A stretch of DNA of 64,000 nucleotides from Christiangramia oceanisediminis (GTDB lineage Bacteria; Bacteroidota; Bacteroidia; Flavobacteriales; Flavobacteriaceae), in contig NZ_JANCNS010000001.1 in NCBI RefSeq assembly GCF_022570735.2, positions 1,302,001-1,366,000 on the forward strand, read 5' to 3'. Each line of letters opens with the position of its first letter. The first letter of the stretch is position 1. The notes beneath the pieces were generated by a model, which saw only the letters and a list, made by a program, of their open reading frames with translations, did no database searches and was not told the origin of the DNA. Position numbers and translations under genes: made by a program. Positions 53,058 through 61,684 of the stretch are shown here, piece after piece.

Positions 53058-53570
53058 ATGGCAGAAGAGATCGTTAACAGGGTCGCTCAAAGTAAGCTAA
53101 TAACCTTTAACCTTGAAGACTATTATCCAAAAGGTCAAAGGTTTGTTTTTGATATAAGTGAATGGCTTCTGGAGGGCTTTGTTCTAAAGGAAAAGGATTT
53201 TAGAGAACAGGCCAAAAATCATGACTGGTCTCAGTATAAAGATCAGTTCGTGGCGTTGGATTGTTTAACAGATGCTATTGTTCCGGCCTGGGCCTATATG
53301 CTAATTGCGACTTATTTGGAGCCTTATGCAGCTAAGGTCGTGATCGGGGATCTGGAAAACCTGGAAAGTCATTTATTCCAGGAGGTGATAGATCGTCTTG
53401 ATGTAGAGGCTTTAAAAGACAAACCGGTAATTATTAAGGGTTGTTCAAATAAGCCAGTTCCAAAAAATGCGTATATTTTCCTTATTAAAAAGCTCCAGCC
53501 TGTTGTGAAAAGCCTGATGTATGGCGAAGCATGTTCATCAGTTCCTTTGTTTAAACAACCAAAAAATTAA
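53058..53570 (+). CDS. DUF2480 family protein
   Basis: This 170-residue cytoplasmic protein belongs to DUF2480, a family that is, to my knowledge, mainly found in Bacteroidota beside SUF genes. Visible features are IVNRVAQSKLITFNLEDYYP at the start, FDISEWLLEGFVLKEKDFR, DCLTDAIVPAWAYMLIA (with Cys), KGCSNKPVPKNAYIFL and GEACSSVPLFKQ at the end. The three conserved cysteines suggest a cluster or metal. Function is unknown; position in the sufE operon argues for a role in Fe-S assembly. Confidence 0.88.
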   Translation: MAEEIVNRVAQSKLITFNLEDYYPKGQRFVFDISEWLLEGFVLKEKDFREQAKNHDWSQYKDQFVALDCLTDAIVPAWAYMLIATYLEPYAAKVVIGDLENLESHLFQEVIDRLDVEALKDKPVIIKGCSNKPVPKNAYIFLIKKLQPVVKSLMYGEACSSVPLFKQPKN

Positions 53571-53572
53571 GT

Positions 53573-54472
53573 ATGAAGAAAATTTTACTTTTTGCTGTCG
53601 CGGTCTTAATGACTTCCGGGATAGCCTTTTCACAGGAAGAAGCGAATGATACAATCCCAGACGGCTGGAGAACCGAAGGTAACGTCCAGTTGCTTTTCAA
53701 CCAGTCTGCCTTTAATGATGAATGGACAGGCGGGGGTGTATCCAGTATCGCTGGTAACCTTTCCATCAATTATAAGTTCAACTACAAAAAAGACGATTTT
53801 ACCTGGAACAACATGATCTTTGCAGATTACGGGCTTACCAAGTTAAAAGATGATGAGTATACCCGTAAGACCAGTGACCGACTGGAATTGACTTCCATCG
53901 CCGGGAAACAGATCAAGGAATCTAATTACTACTGGTCTTATTTCCTGAATTTCCGAACCCAGTTCGATAAGGGTTATAATTTCAGTGAAGACGCTGAAAC
54001 CGGAGAGACCATCAGAACCGAAATCTCCGATTTTATGTCCCCGGCTTACCTGCAAACCGGTCCTGGACTTATGTATAAAAGAGGTGATAATTTTGTGCTG
54101 AATTTTGCGCCGGCTACAGCGAGGTTCATCTTTGTAAGTAAGGATTTTACCACACGTCCTGGCTATGTTGATGGCGAATATTTTGGAGTAGACGAGGGTA
54201 AATCCATGCGATTTGAGCTTGGTGCGTCTCTAAGCGGATACCTTCAGTATGAGATCCTTCAGAACGTGATGATGGAGCATACGCTTAACCTGTATTCAAA
54301 TTACCTGGATAAACCCGGGAATATCGATATTGACTACCTGCTGAATGTAGACATGGGCATAAACGATTATCTTTCGGCTAACCTGGTTTTCCAGGCGATC
54401 TATGACGATAATGCAGTTGGAGCTTTCCAGATCAGGGAAGTATTTGGACTTGGGATCAATTTCGGGTTCTAA
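53573..54472 (+). CDS. DUF3078 outer-membrane barrel-like protein
   Basis: The 299-residue protein has a signal peptide (MKKILLFAVAVLMTSGIAFSQ) and alternating beta-strands with many aromatic residues, ending GLGINFGF, as expected for an outer-membrane barrel. The opening GWRTEGNVQLLFNQSAFNDEWTGGGVSSIAGNLSINYKFNY is typical of DUF3078. Function is unknown. Though it looks like an envelope protein, it is only 2 nt after the DUF2480 gene and so at the end of the sufE transcription unit. A strong terminator follows. Confidence 0.88.
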   Translation: MKKILLFAVAVLMTSGIAFSQEEANDTIPDGWRTEGNVQLLFNQSAFNDEWTGGGVSSIAGNLSINYKFNYKKDDFTWNNMIFADYGLTKLKDDEYTRKTSDRLELTSIAGKQIKESNYYWSYFLNFRTQFDKGYNFSEDAETGETIRTEISDFMSPAYLQTGPGLMYKRGDNFVLNFAPATARFIFVSKDFTTRPGYVDGEYFGVDEGKSMRFELGASLSGYLQYEILQNVMMEHTLNLYSNYLDKPGNIDIDYLLNVDMGINDYLSANLVFQAIYDDNAVGAFQIREVFGLGINFGF

Positions 54473-54494
54473 AAATAAAAAAATATATTCTGAA

Positions 54495-54524
54495 AAGGCT
54501 CGCAGGGATCTGCGGGCCTTTTTT
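54495..54524 (+). terminator. Terminator of the sufE operon
   Basis: aaggctcgcag/ctgcgggcctt stem with a GGAT loop (one G-T pair), followed by a T-run, 23 bp after the DUF3078 stop. Confidence 0.85.
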
Positions 54525-54579
54525 CAGTTAAATTTTTGTTGAAGTCTGGCCTGCTTTAAGGCTGAAGTAATGTATTGAT

Positions 54580-54587
54580 TACCTTTG
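54580..54587 (+). promoter_or_regulatory. -7 box of hflX lying just before the ATG
   Basis: TACCTTTG, exact TAnnTTTG, 5 nt before the ATG at 54593: the same geometry as mfd. It predicts a leaderless mRNA. No -33 TTG is evident. Confidence 0.5.
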
Positions 54588-54592
54588 TATTT

Positions 54593-55816
54593 ATGATTGA
54601 AAAAACCGATTTATCCTTTGAAAGAGCTGTTCTTATCGGAATTGTAACCCGGGAACAGGATGAAGATAAACTAGAGGAATACCTGGACGAGCTGGAATTC
54701 CTCACCTATACTGCCGGGGGTGAAGTGATCAAACGCTTTTCCCAGAAGATGGATGTGCCCAATCCCAAGACCTTTATCGGCACCGGGAAGATGGAAGAGG
54801 TGCGTGAATTCGTCAAGGAGAACGATATAGGAGCGGTTATTTTTGATGATGAATTATCACCGGCCCAGCAAAAGAACGTTGAAAAGATCCTGAAAGTAAA
54901 AATTCTTGACAGGACCGGGTTGATCCTGGATATTTTCGCACAGCGAGCCAAGACCAGTTACGCAAGAACCCAGGTAGAACTGGCTCAATATGAATATTTA
55001 CTGCCACGACTTGCGGGAATGTGGACTCACCTGGAAAGACAACGTGGTGGTATTGGAATGCGTGGTCCCGGTGAAACCGAGATCGAAACCGACCGTAGGA
55101 TCGTTCGGGATAAGATATCCCTGCTTAAGAAAAAGCTTGCGACCATCGATAAACAAATGGAAGTGCAGCGCGGGAATCGCGGCCAGTTGGTTCGTGTGGC
55201 GCTGGTTGGATATACCAATGTTGGAAAATCAACCCTTATGAACGTGGTGAGCAAAAGCGATGTATTTGCTGAAAATAAACTGTTCGCGACCCTTGATACC
55301 ACCGTTCGTAAAGTGGTGATACGAAATTTGCCATTTTTGCTGACTGATACGGTTGGATTCATTCGAAAACTTCCTACCCAGCTGGTAGAATCCTTCAAAT
55401 CTACCCTGGACGAGGTTCGGGAAGCCGATCTGCTTTTACATGTAGTGGATATTTCCCATCCTAATTTTGAAGATCATATAGACTCCGTGAACCAGATCCT
55501 TACCGAGATCGAGGCGTTGGGTAAACCAACCATTATGGTATTCAATAAGATCGATGCCTATAAACCTGAAAAGCTGGATGAAGACGACCTGATGACCGAG
55601 CGAACTTCGGCGCACTACAGCCTTAAGGAATGGAAAAAGACATGGATGAACAGAATGGGTGAAAATGTGCTTTTCATTTCGGCTTTAAATAAGGATAACC
55701 TGGAAGATTTCCGCAAGAAGGTATATGAAGCCGTACGAGAGATCCATATTACCCGTTTTCCTTATAACAACTTCCTGTACCCGGAATACGATAAATACGG
55801 AGAACAGAAGGAGTAG
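54593..55816 (+). CDS. hflX: Ribosome-splitting GTPase HflX
   Basis: HflX is a GTPase that binds the 50S subunit and rescues or dissociates stalled ribosomes. From the ATG at 54593 (MIEKTDLSFERAVLIG) it is 407 residues: the N-terminal HflX domain (FIGTGKMEEVREFV; VIFDDELSPAQQKN; DRTGLILDIFAQRAKTSYA), the helical segment RQRGGIGMRGPGETEIETDRR, then the G domain with GYTNVGKST (about 209), DTVGFIRKLP (about 253), NKID (about 316) and SALNKDNLEDF (about 360). An upstream TTG (54575) is rejected because it precedes the predicted transcription start. Confidence 0.95.
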   Translation: MIEKTDLSFERAVLIGIVTREQDEDKLEEYLDELEFLTYTAGGEVIKRFSQKMDVPNPKTFIGTGKMEEVREFVKENDIGAVIFDDELSPAQQKNVEKILKVKILDRTGLILDIFAQRAKTSYARTQVELAQYEYLLPRLAGMWTHLERQRGGIGMRGPGETEIETDRRIVRDKISLLKKKLATIDKQMEVQRGNRGQLVRVALVGYTNVGKSTLMNVVSKSDVFAENKLFATLDTTVRKVVIRNLPFLLTDTVGFIRKLPTQLVESFKSTLDEVREADLLLHVVDISHPNFEDHIDSVNQILTEIEALGKPTIMVFNKIDAYKPEKLDEDDLMTERTSAHYSLKEWKKTWMNRMGENVLFISALNKDNLEDFRKKVYEAVREIHITRFPYNNFLYPEYDKYGEQKE

Positions 55817-55886
55817 CTTAATAAAGCCTTAACAGCTAATTGTATAGATTCTTCCTAAATTTAAAAGCAACCAATATGTATAAATT

Positions 55887-56615
55887 ATGAAGAGTTATAT
55901 TTTAATTGCGATATTTCTATTTACTACGGGCATTTTTGCCCAATCCCTGGAGGGATCCTGGAAGCTTGTTGAAGAGAACGGCCGGGAGATCACAGATAAG
56001 GAAGTGATTCGCATCTACCAGGACGGGTATTTTGCTGAAGGGGCTAAAAAGACCGAAAACAACGCTTTTCTCTGGGCCCAGGGAGGTGAATATGATTCGG
56101 GTGATTATACCGAAACCATCGATTTCCATACCATGAATAAAGACCTGGTTGGGGTAGATATTGATCCGAAACTTACCTGGGAAGGTGATGACCGGATAAA
56201 GATCAATAACGTAAAGGAATTGCAGGTTTGGGAAAGGGTGTCTGACAACAAAAATGAACTTACCGGAAACTGGGTGATCACCGGGAGACAGCGAAATGGA
56301 GAAATGAGAAGATCTACGCCTGGTGACCGAAGAACCATCAAGATCCTTGCTGGTGACCGCTTTCAATGGGTAGCCTTTAATTCGGCTACCGGGGAATTCA
56401 TGGGAACCGGAGGAGGTACTTATTCCGCAGAAAATGGAAAATACACCGAAAATATCCAGTTTTTCTCACGAGATGACAGTCGGGTTGGAGCCAGCCTTGG
56501 TTTCGATTTTGAAGTGAAGGATGGCGAATGGCATCACTCAGGCAAAAGTTCAAAAGGTGAACCCATGTACGAGATCTGGTCGCCTTATGCCGCCGCTTAC
56601 CTCGGAAATCAATAA
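55887..56615 (+). CDS. Secreted protein with two lipocalin-like domains
   Basis: The 242-residue protein has a signal peptide (MKSYILIAIFLFTTGIFAQ) and two similar beta-rich halves. Half 1 (about 20-118) reads LEGSWKLVEENGREI then DGYFAEGAKKTENNAFLWAQGGEY. Half 2 (about 122-238) reads LTGNWVITGRQRNGE then GDRFQWVAFNSATGEFMGTGGGTY. The GxW-start, TGGGTY and YTENIQFFSRDDS elements resemble the DUF4488/lipocalin-like secreted family of Bacteroidota, arranged here as an internal duplication. Ligand unknown. A bidirectional hairpin separates it from the epimerase gene. Confidence 0.75.
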   Translation: MKSYILIAIFLFTTGIFAQSLEGSWKLVEENGREITDKEVIRIYQDGYFAEGAKKTENNAFLWAQGGEYDSGDYTETIDFHTMNKDLVGVDIDPKLTWEGDDRIKINNVKELQVWERVSDNKNELTGNWVITGRQRNGEMRRSTPGDRRTIKILAGDRFQWVAFNSATGEFMGTGGGTYSAENGKYTENIQFFSRDDSRVGASLGFDFEVKDGEWHHSGKSSKGEPMYEIWSPYAAAYLGNQ

Positions 56616-56621
56616 CATATT

Positions 56622-56646
56622 AAGGCCCTTTCGAGGGTCTTTTTTA
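56622..56646. terminator. Terminator between convergent genes
   Basis: aaggccct/agggtctt stem with a TTCG loop and a T-run on the plus strand. It ends the lipocalin-like gene and abuts the stop of the minus-strand epimerase gene. Confidence 0.8.
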
Positions 56647-57450
56647 ATAGATAGAATGGCTGAATTCGAATTTGAGTTCGGCCATTATCTTTTTGGAACA
56701 TATCTTCTTGCCCTTTGAAGGTGTGGAGTGATCGAATTGAGGTTCGGGCAACCCTTTTTCGCGGGCGATTTTGGTATAGTAAACTTCCTTTTCAGGATGT
56801 TCGGGATAGACCAGGTTCCATACCGAATTATCATTTTTAAGGTCGATAAGCTTCAGAATAGCATTGATACAGTCTTCCTGGTGCACCAGGTTGATCCGTG
56901 CCTTCGGATCCTTAATATCCTTACGCCCGGACAGATATTTTACCGGGTGGCGATGCGGACCAATGAGTCCGCCAAATCTTAGCACAGAAGCTTGGAAATT
57001 TTTGTTGTTGAGTAGAACCAGTTCGGCATTATGCAGCTGAATGGCAGTCTTACTGGAGTTATCGGTTTCAGCTTCTTCAGTATAGACAGGAAACTCCGTG
57101 CTGTCCTGGTAGACCGAAGTAGAACTGGTAAAGATCACCCTGTTAACGCGGCATCTTTCAATATATGGAACCAGGTTGCTGATCTTTTTAACGAAATCCA
57201 GATCGGGATTTTTGCGCAAGCCCGGAGGGATATCTATCACTAACACTTCAACTCCCGATAAAAATGAAGTGATATCTCCCTGTATGCCACTTTCAAAAAG
57301 CTTGATGAGGTAGGGAATGATCCCTGCGTTTCGAAGCTCGTTCAAACCATCTCTTCTGGTCACCGACCCTCTCACTTCATGATTGACTTCCCTAAGCCTT
57401 TTGCCCAGTTCCATTCCTAACCATCCACAACCTAAAATCCCAATTTTCAT
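56644..57450 (-). CDS. NAD(P)-dependent epimerase/dehydratase-like protein (YeeZ type)
   Basis: This 268-residue Rossmann-fold protein starts MKIGILGCGWLGMELG (nucleotide-binding GCGWLG), then DIPPGLRKNP, VIFTSSTSVYQDS (active-site Ser/Tyr region, about 106-114) and VLRFGGLIGPHRHP. This matches the extended short-chain dehydrogenase group of E. coli YeeZ. The usual YxxxK is not obvious, so activity is uncertain. It starts 4 nt after the M28 peptidase gene and is probably co-transcribed with it. Confidence 0.85.
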   Translation of the reverse strand: MKIGILGCGWLGMELGKRLREVNHEVRGSVTRRDGLNELRNAGIIPYLIKLFESGIQGDITSFLSGVEVLVIDIPPGLRKNPDLDFVKKISNLVPYIERCRVNRVIFTSSTSVYQDSTEFPVYTEEAETDNSSKTAIQLHNAELVLLNNKNFQASVLRFGGLIGPHRHPVKYLSGRKDIKDPKARINLVHQEDCINAILKLIDLKNDNSVWNLVYPEHPEKEVYYTKIAREKGLPEPQFDHSTPSKGKKICSKKIMAELKFEFSHSIY

Positions 57451-57454
57451 TCTT

Positions 57455-59773
57455 CTAATTTAATTTTATCGTCTTTTTCAAAATCGTAGCATCATTAAGC
57501 ACAAAAGGCCTTGGGATCATCTCTTCGGTCCTTTCAGGCACCTTCAGTTCTTCATTTTTCAGCAGATCGTAAGCCGATTCATAAAGCACGAATTCCGGCT
57601 TCTCTCCCTTTTCGATGCTGAATTCTATCCTGAGCGTATCCCGGTTATCGGCATAATAGGTGAGCAGCCTTTCTCTCCACCTTCTTTTGAACATATGAAA
57701 GCGATTGTCACCCAAATAAATATCGCCGGCTTCCAGCGAATTTACCCTGAAATCCTGGAAATCGATGTTTCTGGTTTCATAAAGTTCCAATCGATTCATT
57801 GGCCTGTTCGGGGCGATCTTTAAGGAATACCACTGGTTTTCTGTAGTATCGCTTTCCTGTTTTTTTAGCTCGATAAAAGGCTCAGGCAGATCTATCATGG
57901 GCGCTTCACTACTATAGGTGAAGTTGCTTCCGTATTTACTGCTGAAATTTGATTCCCCATTAGTGCTTTTCACGGGGTCCTCACCAAAATAGTTTGAGGT
58001 CCAGGAATCGATCAAATTGTCATACGAATACCACCTGGCGTAATTATCGTCCAGATCCTGCAGGTAGACCAGGCTGTTGGGTTTAGGCCTTTCAGCATTA
58101 AAATCATTATAGAAATGGGCGATAAAGACTAACACATTAAACGTAAGAAAGCAAAGGATCGCAAATAATTTCAGTTTTCTGAAATAAGTGAAAACCGGAA
58201 GAAAGAACAGGAACAGAAGGCTGGTAAGCATGGCCGTTACAAATAGCATTTTTAATCCCAGTGCGACTGGCAGGCTGTAAATGAGGCTTAATAAAACGAA
58301 TATTGCCGGTGATGACAGGAACACCATCAGGATACGGTTAGGATGGTCCAGGCGTATCATGATGAACAATTGTAGTAACCCGAAATAAACCGGAATGATA
58401 AGGTAGGAAGCTCCCTCAAGAAAAACCGCCAGAAGCGAACAGATGAGCAGCCAGAGCAGGAGAGGAGCAACAAAGGCCGATGCTCCCCGGGTCTTTTTCC
58501 TTACCAGGTGATAGAAAAAGAAGCTGCTGGTCAAAGCCAGGAATATTGCGATGGGGATATACCAGTAGCCGTTATAAGTAAAGCCATGTTCCATTTCGGA
58601 ATATTCAGGGTAAATGAATAAGCAGAATTTCCAAAAGGCCCAAACCAGCAAACCTGAAAACAACACGCTCATTAACATGGGAACGAAACCCCAGATCACT
58701 TCCATGATTTCAAGGCTTTTCTTTTTGAAGCCGTATACAACCAGCCCAAGGAATATAAGGATGGCAAGAATAAGCATAGGCATGATCCAGTCAAAGGGAT
58801 AGCTGATGAGTCCGCCGAATGGGAGATTCAAATAGATCAGGTCACGGTCGCTTGAGAGCTGATCCAGGTTGATATCGCTGAAATAGTTCAGCAATGGCAT
58901 CAGGTAAGTTCCCTGGTGGGCAAGACTCACATCATCTAAATTTTCAGGCGTATCGTTGGCGGTATGATAATCGAAATGATCGTCTATAAAGGCAAAATTG
59001 TAGCCGTTGATATCGGCTTTTTCACGTAGAACAGTTAGATCAGTATCGTTAGGAAGCATTTTATAAATACTGTAATACAACGAATTGGTAACAGGGTAGG
59101 ATACGCCGGCTTCCTTAAAAGCCTCGATAAGCCGGGCATTTTTGCCATTCGTCTCCAGGAGCATATAAGGCGTACCACCACTGCCCCGGGCTTCAAAGTT
59201 CAGAGCGAGCCTTACATCTGCTGCCCAGGGATGATCTTTTATAAACAAATCGGCGCCATTCAGGCCCAGTTCTTCCGCATCTGTAAAAAGCAGGATAATG
59301 TCGTTTTTGGGTGTATTATTGGTTTCCAGGAAAGCTCGAATTCCCTCCAGTATGGTAGCCACGCCGCTTCCTGCATCACTTGCTCCATAGGAAGAATGCG
59401 GCTGGGAATCGTAATGAGTCATCAATACCAGGGCATCCTTCCCTTCACTACCTTCTATTCTGGATAAAATATTCTGAGGTTTGGTAAGGATCCCGGCAGC
59501 GTTCAGGTTATAAGCTTCCTGTGTTTGAACCACCAGCCCCATTTGCTGTAACTGATCTACTATATAATTGCGAACCTGGCTGTGGGCAGGACTTCCCAGG
59601 TAATGGGGCTCTTTGGCTATGGCTTTCACATGTTCTTTGGCACGGGAAAGTGAGAATTCGGTTAGGGCTTTATCCTGGTCGGGTTCGGAAGGAGGCTGGT
59701 TGAAATTGAAATTTATCCATACCAGTATGATAATGAGCAAAAAGGCTATGAGGCCGGTAAACTTGTTGTTCAT
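57455..59773 (-). CDS. M28-family membrane-anchored aminopeptidase
   Basis: This 772-residue protein (ATG at 59773; an in-frame TTG at 59785 is less likely) has an N-terminal membrane anchor (IAFLLIIILVWINF). A periplasmic zinc-peptidase domain follows with TMTHYDSQP-type His (VLMTHYDS), GASDAGSG, DAEELGLNG, NFEARGSGG and DYHTANDTPEN. After it come about eight membrane helices (about 330-560) and a C-terminal beta domain. This is the layout of endoplasmic-reticulum metallopeptidase 1-like M28 enzymes. It removes N-terminal residues from peptides by family knowledge; the substrate is unknown. No type IX signal is seen. Confidence 0.9.
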   Translation of the reverse strand: MNNKFTGLIAFLLIIILVWINFNFNQPPSEPDQDKALTEFSLSRAKEHVKAIAKEPHYLGSPAHSQVRNYIVDQLQQMGLVVQTQEAYNLNAAGILTKPQNILSRIEGSEGKDALVLMTHYDSQPHSSYGASDAGSGVATILEGIRAFLETNNTPKNDIILLFTDAEELGLNGADLFIKDHPWAADVRLALNFEARGSGGTPYMLLETNGKNARLIEAFKEAGVSYPVTNSLYYSIYKMLPNDTDLTVLREKADINGYNFAFIDDHFDYHTANDTPENLDDVSLAHQGTYLMPLLNYFSDINLDQLSSDRDLIYLNLPFGGLISYPFDWIMPMLILAILIFLGLVVYGFKKKSLEIMEVIWGFVPMLMSVLFSGLLVWAFWKFCLFIYPEYSEMEHGFTYNGYWYIPIAIFLALTSSFFFYHLVRKKTRGASAFVAPLLLWLLICSLLAVFLEGASYLIIPVYFGLLQLFIMIRLDHPNRILMVFLSSPAIFVLLSLIYSLPVALGLKMLFVTAMLTSLLFLFFLPVFTYFRKLKLFAILCFLTFNVLVFIAHFYNDFNAERPKPNSLVYLQDLDDNYARWYSYDNLIDSWTSNYFGEDPVKSTNGESNFSSKYGSNFTYSSEAPMIDLPEPFIELKKQESDTTENQWYSLKIAPNRPMNRLELYETRNIDFQDFRVNSLEAGDIYLGDNRFHMFKRRWRERLLTYYADNRDTLRIEFSIEKGEKPEFVLYESAYDLLKNEELKVPERTEEMIPRPFVLNDATILKKTIKLN

Positions 59774-59895
59774 AGGTGGGTTCAAAAATCTTAAAGTTAA
59801 CCAAGTTTTTAAATTTTTGATGAAAGATTTTTAATCTCTGACCAATCGTTCAAAAAATTGTATATTTAAGTAGTTAGGAATCAAAATAGTAAGCT

Positions 59896-60363
59896 ATGGG
59901 TATTAAAAGTTTTATGGGAAAAAGGGCAGAGCCTGAAAAACCTGCAGAAGTACCAATTTCAGTTAAAGATTATATGGCGAAAGACCTGGTGACCTTTCGC
60001 GAACATGAAAACATCATGGACGTGATGGAAAAACTTATAAAACATGGTATTTCCGGAGGTTGTATCGTTAACGAAAACAATGAATTACTGGGAATGATCT
60101 CTGAAGGAGATTGTATGAAACAAATTTCAGACAGTCGTTATTACAATATGCCCATGACCGACCTTACCGTTGGTAAACGTATGAATACCAATGTAGTGAC
60201 CATAGATGGAAATATGAATGTGCTGGAAGCCGCTAACCGCTTTACCGAGCTCAAATTCCGTAGGTTTCCAATCGTAGAAAACGGAAAGCTGATCGGGCAG
60301 ATCAGTCAGCGGGATGTATTGAAAGCAGCTGTAAGATTGCGCTCTAATACCTGGAACCATTAA
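59896..60363 (+). CDS. CBS-domain-pair protein
   Basis: The 155-residue protein has two CBS domains, about 26-80 (VKDYMAKDLVTFREHENIMDV... GISGGCIV...LLGMISEGD) and 93-148 (VGKRMNTNVVTIDGNMNVLEA... FRRFPIVENGKLIGQISQRD), with a basic N-terminal tail. CBS pairs bind adenosine nucleotides and act as sensors of energy state. It is a stand-alone protein; its partner is unknown. The stop codon meets the end of the convergent HTH gene. Confidence 0.92.
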   Translation: MGIKSFMGKRAEPEKPAEVPISVKDYMAKDLVTFREHENIMDVMEKLIKHGISGGCIVNENNELLGMISEGDCMKQISDSRYYNMPMTDLTVGKRMNTNVVTIDGNMNVLEAANRFTELKFRRFPIVENGKLIGQISQRDVLKAAVRLRSNTWNH

Positions 60364-60780
60364 ACATTCTTTCTTCTGTCTTTTCCAGATTAATAGCTGA
60401 ATGATGGTTAGTGCGAGGATGATCATGAACCAAAATAGCAGAAGTTCAAATGCAGTCTCGGGGAAGGAAACCGACTGGGATAAGAAGGCCATTGACCCTA
60501 GAACGATCAGTAGGATACTGCCGACGGAAAGTATCAGCTTACTGGCAAAATTTGAAGTCTTTGTTTTAGATTTTATTGCTGGTTCCGGTCTGAATGAAGT
60601 CTCCAGTACTTCTGATAATTTATTTAAGGAATAGGCGCGTGGAGAAACTTCGCCATTTTCTATTCGCTGAATTGACCTCAGGCTAAGACCTGTCTTCTCC
60701 CCAAGTGCGGCCTGGGTAAGTCCTTTTGCTTGTCGCGATTTTTTTACTTTTTCGGCTATTTCTTCTTTTTCCAGATTCAA
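60127..60780 (-). CDS. HTH (XRE-type) regulator with two membrane helices, C-terminus running antisense through the CBS gene
   Basis: From a TTG at 60780 (MNLEKEEIAEKVKKSRQAKG) the protein has an XRE helix-turn-helix (LTQAALGEKTGLSLRSIQRIENGEVSPRAYSLNKLSEVLE) and two hydrophobic helices (LILSVGSILLIVLGSMAFL; ELLLFWFMIILALTIIQLLIW). The first in-frame ATG is 60837, but that would place tandem 11-bp repeats in the coding region. After LLIWK the frame continues 79 residues antisense to the CBS gene, with no family-like content. In the next frame a TAA at 60360-60362 would give a natural short ending (KDRRKNV). A 1-nt indel near 60381-60384 is therefore suspected. It may regulate the divergent CAAX-protease gene. 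Confidence 0.6.
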   Translation of the reverse strand: MNLEKEEIAEKVKKSRQAKGLTQAALGEKTGLSLRSIQRIENGEVSPRAYSLNKLSEVLETSFRPEPAIKSKTKTSNFASKLILSVGSILLIVLGSMAFLSQSVSFPETAFELLLFWFMIILALTIIQLLIWKRQKKECLMVPGIRAQSYSCFQYIPLTDLPDQLSVFYDWKPTEFELGKAVSGFQHIHISIYGHYIGIHTFTNGKVGHGHIVITTV

Positions 60781-60806
60781 TTCTGTTGAAAATTTTAATC
60801 TTTTCC

Positions 60807-60828
60807 TTACGCCATTCTTACGACATTC
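60807..60828. repeat. Tandem 11-bp repeat, possible operator
   Basis: ttacgccattc (60807-60817) directly followed by ttacgacattc (60818-60828); a third exact copy, ttacgacattc, lies at 60909-60919. The 11-bp period is one DNA turn. The repeats lie between the HTH start (if TTG 60780) and the divergent CAAX gene. ACGACATT-like direct repeats recall LytTR-type sites, but no LytTR gene is in the window. Confidence 0.5.
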
Positions 60829-60964
60829 CAGTGACATCGGCCTGTGAAGATAAAATTAAGAATAATAAAGCATAGTGGCTTCTTTAATAATATTTATCCC
60901 AGTTGGGCTTACGACATTCAGGCTTCACTACATTTTTAGCGAAAAAAACCTCTATATAAAAGCC

Positions 60965-60972
60965 TAATTTTG
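60965..60972 (+). promoter_or_regulatory. -7 box of the CAAX-protease gene, close to the ATG
   Basis: TAATTTTG, exact TAnnTTTG, 7 nt before the ATG at 60980. The mRNA should have a leader of no more than a few bases. Confidence 0.45.
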
Positions 60973-60979
60973 GTTGAAA

Positions 60980-61684
60980 ATGTCAAGGATGCTTGCTATC
61001 ATAATTTGCCTACTCGGAACCTGGTTACTTATTAAGTTCACAAAAACAGAATCTTCGGTGCTGGGAGTAAAACCAACGCGGAGAAGACTGTTGCATTTCG
61101 TGGCGGGTTTTGGTTTTGCTTCCCTGGCCGGGTTTATCTACTACGGCGCATGTTTATGGTTGCTGAAGGCCGATTGGGAATTCAATCCTAACTATGGTTT
61201 TTCAGAAATGCTGGGTGCATGCTTTTGGACGCTTAGGTCGGTCCTGTTCGAAGAACTGGTTTGGAGAGGGATATTGTTGTATTTATTGATGAAATACCTA
61301 GGGACAAGAACTGGTATCCTTATTTCTGCGATTAGCTTCGGGATCTTTCACTGGTTCAGCTACGAGATCCTGGGAAATTATGGACAAATGTTAACGGTCT
61401 TCCTTTTAACCGGAATCGCGGGGATCATATTTGGATATGCTTATAATTTAACCGGCTCCTTATATCTTCCAGTAAGCCTCCATTTTGGATGGAATTTTGT
61501 TTCTATCGTTATTTTCTCGCAGGGTCCATTTGGGGATCAATTGCTACTAATTACCACTCAAAATGAATTGGAAGGATTAATCTCCCTTTTGGTCTTCCTG
61601 CTTCAATTGTTCATTTTACCTGGGATCGTGCTTCTATATTTCTACTTTTTGAAGAGGAACAGAAAAATCCCAATAGCAGTTTAA
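60980..61684 (+). CDS. CPBP/CAAX-type intramembrane metalloprotease
   Basis: This 234-residue polytopic protein has the three conserved blocks: FEELVWRGIL (about 89-98, two Glu and Arg), FGIFHWFSYE (about 118, His) and SLHFGWNFV (about 166, His and Asn), within about seven membrane helices. CPBP proteins process prenylated proteins in eukaryotes; bacterial members are linked to bacteriocin self-immunity or signalling. It diverges from an HTH regulator gene, suggesting control by it. The ATG at 60980 is chosen over the TTG at 60974. Confidence 0.88.
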   Translation: MSRMLAIIICLLGTWLLIKFTKTESSVLGVKPTRRRLLHFVAGFGFASLAGFIYYGACLWLLKADWEFNPNYGFSEMLGACFWTLRSVLFEELVWRGILLYLLMKYLGTRTGILISAISFGIFHWFSYEILGNYGQMLTVFLLTGIAGIIFGYAYNLTGSLYLPVSLHFGWNFVSIVIFSQGPFGDQLLLITTQNELEGLISLLVFLLQLFILPGIVLLYFYFLKRNRKIPIAV

